A stretch of 17,708 nucleotides of DNA from CAYFSC01 sp964345695. Its GTDB lineage: Bacteria; Bacteroidota; Rhodothermia; Rhodothermales; Salinibacteraceae. Below, in pieces: positions 14,483 to 17,708 of this stretch. The stretch covers positions 1 to 17,708 of the forward strand of contig CAYFSC010000047.1 of NCBI GenBank assembly GCA_964345695.1, given 5' to 3'. The translations under genes were made by a program, and so were the position numbers. Position 1 is the first letter of the stretch. Each line of letters begins with the position of its first letter. The notes under the pieces were generated by a model that did no database searches, was not told the origin of the DNA, and worked only from the letters and a program-made list of their open reading frames with translations.

Positions 14483-14992
14483 TCAATTCAAGATCCAGAG
14501 GCCAACGTTCAGCGCGGCGGCGTACGTCACCCACAGCAGGTACGGGACGAGCAGGATGCCGGCCCCTCGGTGCAGCCGATAAAATTGAGCCAGCGTGGCG
14601 GCGATGGCGGCCCACAGCATCACGATCACAACCAGGCCCCCGGTGACGGACTGCAGACCGAAGAAGACAATCGTCCAGGAGGCGTTGAGCACAAGCTGAA
14701 ACGCGAACCCGCCCAGTGCCCAGCGCACGGCAGCGCGTTCGCGTCCGAGGCGCCACACCAGGCCCGCCGCGATGCCCATCAGTGCGTAGAGCAGCGTCCA
14801 TGCCGGAGCGAACACCCAGTCGGGCGGCGTGAACTCCGGCTGCGTCAGTGTCGGGTACCAGGTGTTCACGGAGTGCCGGGTCGCAATGCCGGCTACAATC
14901 CCCACGGCCTCACACAACAGAATCCCGGCGAGAATCGGCCCCATCCGCCGGAGCCACGATGAACGGTCTGAGACGTTGGCAGAGTTACTCAC
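14483..14992 (-). CDS. tspO: TspO/MBR family membrane protein
   Basis: The 169-residue protein has about five hydrophobic segments and TspO landmarks: TWYPTLTQPEFTPPDWVFAPAWTLLYALMG (44-73, in pieces WYPTL, PPDWVF, PAWTLLY), LNASWTIVFFG (102-112) and the cholesterol/tetrapyrrole-site region VPYLLWVTYAAALN (149-162). TspO proteins bind porphyrins and take part in tetrapyrrole handling, stress and light responses; the exact activity is disputed. The start shown is GTG 14992. ATG 14944 would give 153 residues, also a normal family length, so the first 16 hydrophilic residues may not be translated. It lies 51 bases downstream of hisI on the same strand and is probably co-transcribed with it. It converges with pgl. 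Confidence 0.92.
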   Translation of the reverse strand: MSNSANVSDRSSWLRRMGPILAGILLCEAVGIVAGIATRHSVNTWYPTLTQPEFTPPDWVFAPAWTLLYALMGIAAGLVWRLGRERAAVRWALGGFAFQLVLNASWTIVFFGLQSVTGGLVVIVMLWAAIAATLAQFYRLHRGAGILLVPYLLWVTYAAALNVGLWILN

Positions 14993-15043
14993 AGGTCCGC
15001 AGAAGGGGTTGGGTGATGCGAGACTGTCCCCCGGTATCCGACC

Positions 15044-15433
15044 CTAATTGTACACCTCGTCTGGGTCGAACACCTGTGCGCCGTCCTCCACGAGCGATCC
15101 ATTCTCGGCACGGCGGAAGAAGCACGAACGATAGCCGGTGTGGCAGGCGCCCCCTTCCTGCGTCACCCGAAACAGCAGGGCGTCGCCGTCGCAGTCCACC
15201 CGCACCTCGCGAACCTGCTGCGTGTGGCCGCTGGTCGCGCCTTTCACCCATACCGATTGGCGCGATCGGCTCCAGTACGTCATGCGTCCCGTTTCGAGGG
15301 TCTGGCGGAGGGTGTCTGCGTTCATGTACGCCATCATGAGAACCTGGTCGGTCTCTGCATCCTGCGCAATAGCCGGGACGAGCCCATCGTCGTTGAAGGA
15401 CACGGACTGAAGGAGTGCAGACGGGTCGGGCAT
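15044..15433 (-). CDS. hisI: Phosphoribosyl-AMP cyclohydrolase
   Basis: This histidine-biosynthesis enzyme opens the purine ring of phosphoribosyl-AMP. The 129-residue protein covers the HisI domain alone, without the HisE pyrophosphohydrolase fused in E. coli. Visible motifs are VLMMAYMN (31-38), TYWSRSR (52-58), VWVKGATSGHTQ (61-72), the metal-binding DCDGD (80-84: Mg2+ aspartates D80, D82, D84 and zinc ligand C81), and the remaining zinc cysteines C97 (GACHTG) and C104 (RSCF). All catalytic and metal residues are present. It lies apart from other his genes, and none is visible in the window. It is divergent from yidD and leads into tspO. ATG 15433 gives the usual N-terminus. Confidence 0.96.
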   Translation of the reverse strand: MPDPSALLQSVSFNDDGLVPAIAQDAETDQVLMMAYMNADTLRQTLETGRMTYWSRSRQSVWVKGATSGHTQQVREVRVDCDGDALLFRVTQEGGACHTGYRSCFFRRAENGSLVEDGAQVFDPDEVYN

Positions 15434-15561
15434 ACGACATCGAATCGAATGAAAGAGAGTTCATGAGGGTGTACATCCCCGCCCTCGGACAGGTTCAGCG
15501 GTTCGAACTCGTGCCGTCTCTGCTCGTTTTCTCTATGGATCCAACACGGCTTTTCCTGCTC

Positions 15562-15879
15562 ATGCGCCGATTGCTTCACTTTCTGACCCGGATTCCCCGA
15601 CGCCTGCTCGTAGGCGTGGTGCGCGGGTACCAACTCCTGGTGTCCCCTCACATGCCGCGCACCTGCCGGTACCATCCGACCTGCTCCGAGTATGCAGTAA
15701 AAGCTTTTCGGACGTACGGGGCCATGAAGGGACTGATTTTGACGCTCCACCGGCTCGCGCGCTGCCATCCCTGGGGCGGGCACGGCTACGATCCCCCGCG
15801 ATGGTTCGGAGAGGACGCGTCGGAAGCCGAACCGCCGCCGCGCTCCCCATCGGAGGATTCCGTTTCGGCGGCGCCCTGA
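15562..15879 (+). CDS. yidD: Membrane protein insertion efficiency factor YidD
   Basis: YidD is a small membrane-associated protein that helps the YidC insertase place proteins in the membrane. From ATG 15562 it has 105 residues: an amphipathic basic helix (MRRLLHFLTRIPRRLL), RGYQLLVSPHMPRTCRYHPTCSEYA (21-45, seen as YQLLVSP, C35, C41 and PTCSEYA) and the end motif CHPWGGHGYDPPR with C68. A Pro- and Asp/Glu-rich tail (about 82-105) goes beyond the usual 70-85 residues. The frame is open upstream; ATG 15535 would add 9 residues (MDPTRLFLL). The usual neighbours rpmH, rnpA and yidC are absent here. It is divergent from hisI, and the gap between them shows no convincing promoter. Confidence 0.88.
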   Translation: MRRLLHFLTRIPRRLLVGVVRGYQLLVSPHMPRTCRYHPTCSEYAVKAFRTYGAMKGLILTLHRLARCHPWGGHGYDPPRWFGEDASEAEPPPRSPSEDSVSAAP

Positions 15880-15976
15880 GGGCCCTTCTGAAACTCCCCG
15901 AATCCTCACGGCACAATCCGAAATGCGCCGGGTAGGCGTGATGATCGCCTGATCTTGCCACGCACTCCCAGAGCGG

Positions 15977-17521
15977 ATGCCGTCCGACCGCACCTTCCGG
16001 ATTTACAACACCCTGACGCGACAGACCGAATCCATCGCGCCCATCGAGGACGGGCACCTTCGGTTTTACAGCTGCGGCCCGACGGTTTACACGTATGCGC
16101 ACATCGGCAACTTTCGCTCCTTCCTAACGGCGGACCTGATCCTACGCACCGCGCGGGCCATCGGGTGGGACACCACCTACGTGAGTAACATCACCGACGT
16201 GGGGCACCTCACCCAGGATGACCTGGTCGATCCTGGCGGCGAGGACAAGATGGCCGCGGCCCTGGAGCGCGAAGGCGAACGCTTTCCGACCATCTACGAC
16301 CTCGCCCGCTTTTACACCGACGCGCTTCTGGACGACTGGCACGCCCTCAATCTCCGGGATCCCGACGTGCGTCCCCGGGCCGCTGAGCACGTCACCGACC
16401 AGCTTGAAGCTGTTATCCGGCTCGTCGAGAAGGGCCACGCCTACACCACCGACCAGGGCGTGTACTTCTCCGTCGAGAGCTTCGACGAGTACGGCAAGCT
16501 CAGCGGCAACAGAGAGGCCGATCAGTTGCAGGCCACCGACCGCGACACTGTGGACGATCCCGACAAGCGCGACCCCCGCGACTTCGCGCTGTGGAAGATC
16601 GACCCGGACCACCTCATGCACTGGCACAGTCCCTGGGGATGGGGCTTCCCGGGCTGGCACATCGAGTGCTCGGTCATGGGCATGAAGTACCTCGGCGACC
16701 GCTTCGACCTGCACGCGGGCGGTGAGGACCTCATCTTCCCCCACCACGAGTGCGAGATTGCACAGAACGAGGCCCTCGCCGATCATCAGGTCATCAACTA
16801 CTGGGCGCACACGCGCTTCCTACAGGTTGAGGGCGAGAAGATGTCGAAGTCGGCCGGCAACTTCTATACGGTGCGCGACCTCATCGCCCCCGGTCCCGAC
16901 GACGATCATGTACCCGCTCCCATCCGCGAGATGGGCGGCATCGATCCGCTAGCGCTCCGGTATGCGCTGATGCAGGGCCAGTATCGCAAGCCGTTCAATT
17001 TCAAGCTCGACACCCTTCGCACTGCGGCCCGGCACGTGCACCAGTTTCAGCACCTGGATGAGCGGGTGGCGTCGGCGCTCGACGCCGACCGCGACGGGCC
17101 CGACACCCTCAGCAGCGCCCTCGAGGACGCGTATGATCGCACGCTCGACGCCATGTGCGATGATCTGAACACGCCCGCCGCTCTTGCGGCCACGCTCGAT
17201 GGCGCCAAGGCAATCCGGTCGGCCGACACACTGTCGGGGGCCGATGCCCGGGCGGCCGACGACTGGCTGGCCAAGATCAACGACCTGCTCGGCATCATCC
17301 GGCCCGAGCACGCAACCGACGACCGAACTGCAGCCGCGACCCACACGTCGGACGGCGACCTGGCGGACACCGTCGAGGACCTGCTGAACGAGCGTGCCAC
17401 GGCGCGGTCCGACGGCGACTACGCCCGGGCCGATGCGATCCGCGATACGCTCGAAGCCATGGGCATCGAAGTGATGGATCGCCCCGATGGCACCGAGTGG
17501 CGCCGCAAGATGGATCTCTGA
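15977..17521 (+). CDS. cysS: Cysteinyl-tRNA synthetase
   Basis: This class I synthetase charges tRNA-Cys with cysteine. The 514-residue protein has the expected order of elements: SCGPTVYTYAHIGN (32-45) with zinc ligand C33 and the HIGN signature, a second zinc ligand C231 in GWHIECSVMGMKYLG, zinc-site residues in DLIFPHHECE (251-260; H256 and E260), and KMSKS at 288-292. An acidic, Pro-rich stretch (about 303-320, including PGPDDDH) follows the KMSKS loop and lengthens the protein beyond the E. coli enzyme; it resembles a halophile surface insert. The C-terminal DALR-like tRNA-binding region is present. It starts 97 bases after yidD. No T-box or other leader structure was found. ATG 15977 (MPSDRTFRIYNTLT) is the family's normal start. 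Confidence 0.97.
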   Translation: MPSDRTFRIYNTLTRQTESIAPIEDGHLRFYSCGPTVYTYAHIGNFRSFLTADLILRTARAIGWDTTYVSNITDVGHLTQDDLVDPGGEDKMAAALEREGERFPTIYDLARFYTDALLDDWHALNLRDPDVRPRAAEHVTDQLEAVIRLVEKGHAYTTDQGVYFSVESFDEYGKLSGNREADQLQATDRDTVDDPDKRDPRDFALWKIDPDHLMHWHSPWGWGFPGWHIECSVMGMKYLGDRFDLHAGGEDLIFPHHECEIAQNEALADHQVINYWAHTRFLQVEGEKMSKSAGNFYTVRDLIAPGPDDDHVPAPIREMGGIDPLALRYALMQGQYRKPFNFKLDTLRTAARHVHQFQHLDERVASALDADRDGPDTLSSALEDAYDRTLDAMCDDLNTPAALAATLDGAKAIRSADTLSGADARAADDWLAKINDLLGIIRPEHATDDRTAAATHTSDGDLADTVEDLLNERATARSDGDYARADAIRDTLEAMGIEVMDRPDGTEWRRKMDL

Positions 17522-17583
17522 CGTCCCTGTCCCTGATCGAATGTCCTCGGTCTCTGCCGCTGTCTTCACCCAAACCGCGTTTC

Positions 17584-17708
17584 ATGCCTGACACAAACGA
17601 GTACGACCTTCCCCTCCGCCCGCGCCGCCTGCGTACGAGCAACGCCATCCGCCGGATGGCGCGCGAAACCCGCCTCACGACCGACGCCCTCATCGCGCCG
17701 CAGTTCGT
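17584..17708 (+). CDS. hemB: Delta-aminolevulinic acid dehydratase (porphobilinogen synthase), N-terminal fragment
   Basis: Only the first 41 codons are inside the window. They read as a typical HemB start: a short leader, then LRPRRLRTSNAIRRMARE followed by TRLTTDALIAPQF, matching the family pattern RPRRLR...R..VRET.L...DLI.PLF. HemB joins two 5-aminolevulinate molecules to form porphobilinogen in tetrapyrrole synthesis. The catalytic lysines and metal-site cysteines lie beyond the edge, so zinc or magnesium dependence cannot be judged. It starts 62 bases after cysS on the same strand. ATG 17584 has no Shine-Dalgarno sequence. Confidence 0.85.
   Translation, partial: MPDTNEYDLPLRPRRLRTSNAIRRMARETRLTTDALIAPQF

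Noticed and set aside
15880..15976. T-box or similar leader before cysS
   Set aside because: The gap is only 97 bases and holds just a 5-bp stem (AGGCG/CGCCT at 15934-15950); no T-box sequence or specifier loop is visible.
1..17708. CRISPR array, insertion sequence, integrase, tRNA or rRNA
   Set aside because: No spaced identical repeats of 25-40 bases, no transposase or integrase motifs and no tRNA-like cloverleaf with a GGTTCGAATCC-type arm were seen.

Overview
The window looks like chromosomal DNA from a GC-rich, salt-adapted member of the Rhodothermota/Bacteroidota, most like Salinibacter or a close relative. Three things point there. The predicted proteins are strongly enriched in Asp and Glu, often at the expense of Lys. 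Start codons are preceded by C- or pyrimidine-rich leaders without a Shine-Dalgarno sequence. The gene content also fits, including a fused transaldolase/glucose-6-phosphate isomerase. The species assignment is inference; no rRNA or tRNA gene is present to anchor it.

Layout. Positions 1-1709 carry the 3' end of a beta-propeller-like protein, a small BFD-like [2Fe-2S] protein and a PIG-L deacetylase. Positions 1747-3695 carry a PhoB/PhoR-type two-component pair with a plausible sigma70-like promoter. Positions 3820-4566 encode a YhhQ/VUT-type queuosine-precursor transporter, preceded by a strong hairpin. Positions 4791-14415 form the core: tkt, tal-pgi fusion, a TauE/SafE membrane exporter, a short-form 6-phosphogluconate dehydrogenase, zwf and pgl, all on the + strand. 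Two minus-strand genes follow (hisI then tspO, 15433 to 14483). After them the + strand carries yidD, cysS and the first 41 codons of hemB, cut by the window edge.

Function. The core supplies every pentose-phosphate step from glucose-6-phosphate except ribulose-5-phosphate epimerase and ribose-5-phosphate isomerase. Because the isomerase domain of Tal-Pgi returns fructose-6-phosphate to glucose-6-phosphate, the set could run as an oxidative cycle. The 6-phosphogluconate dehydrogenase has an acidic residue at the end of beta-strand 2 and so probably prefers NAD+. The TauE/SafE exporter inside this block has no obvious link to the pathway.

Non-coding structure. The gaps on both sides of the tal-pgi to gnd block hold degenerate heptamer-period tandem repeats (6832-6905 and 11717-11792). 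The zwf-pgl gap holds a perfect 7-bp palindrome joined to a REP-like GAGCTTGTCGAAGGA sequence. The pgl start region carries a perfect 15-bp tandem duplication that duplicates the start codon. No gene-free stretch exceeds 300 bases; the longest are 4567-4790, 11644-11874 and 13372-13662. No transposase, integrase, CRISPR array, rRNA or tRNA was seen. I found no clearly new system. The best leads are the heptamer repeats, the REP-like element, the exporter inside the pathway cluster and the predicted NAD+-type dehydrogenase.
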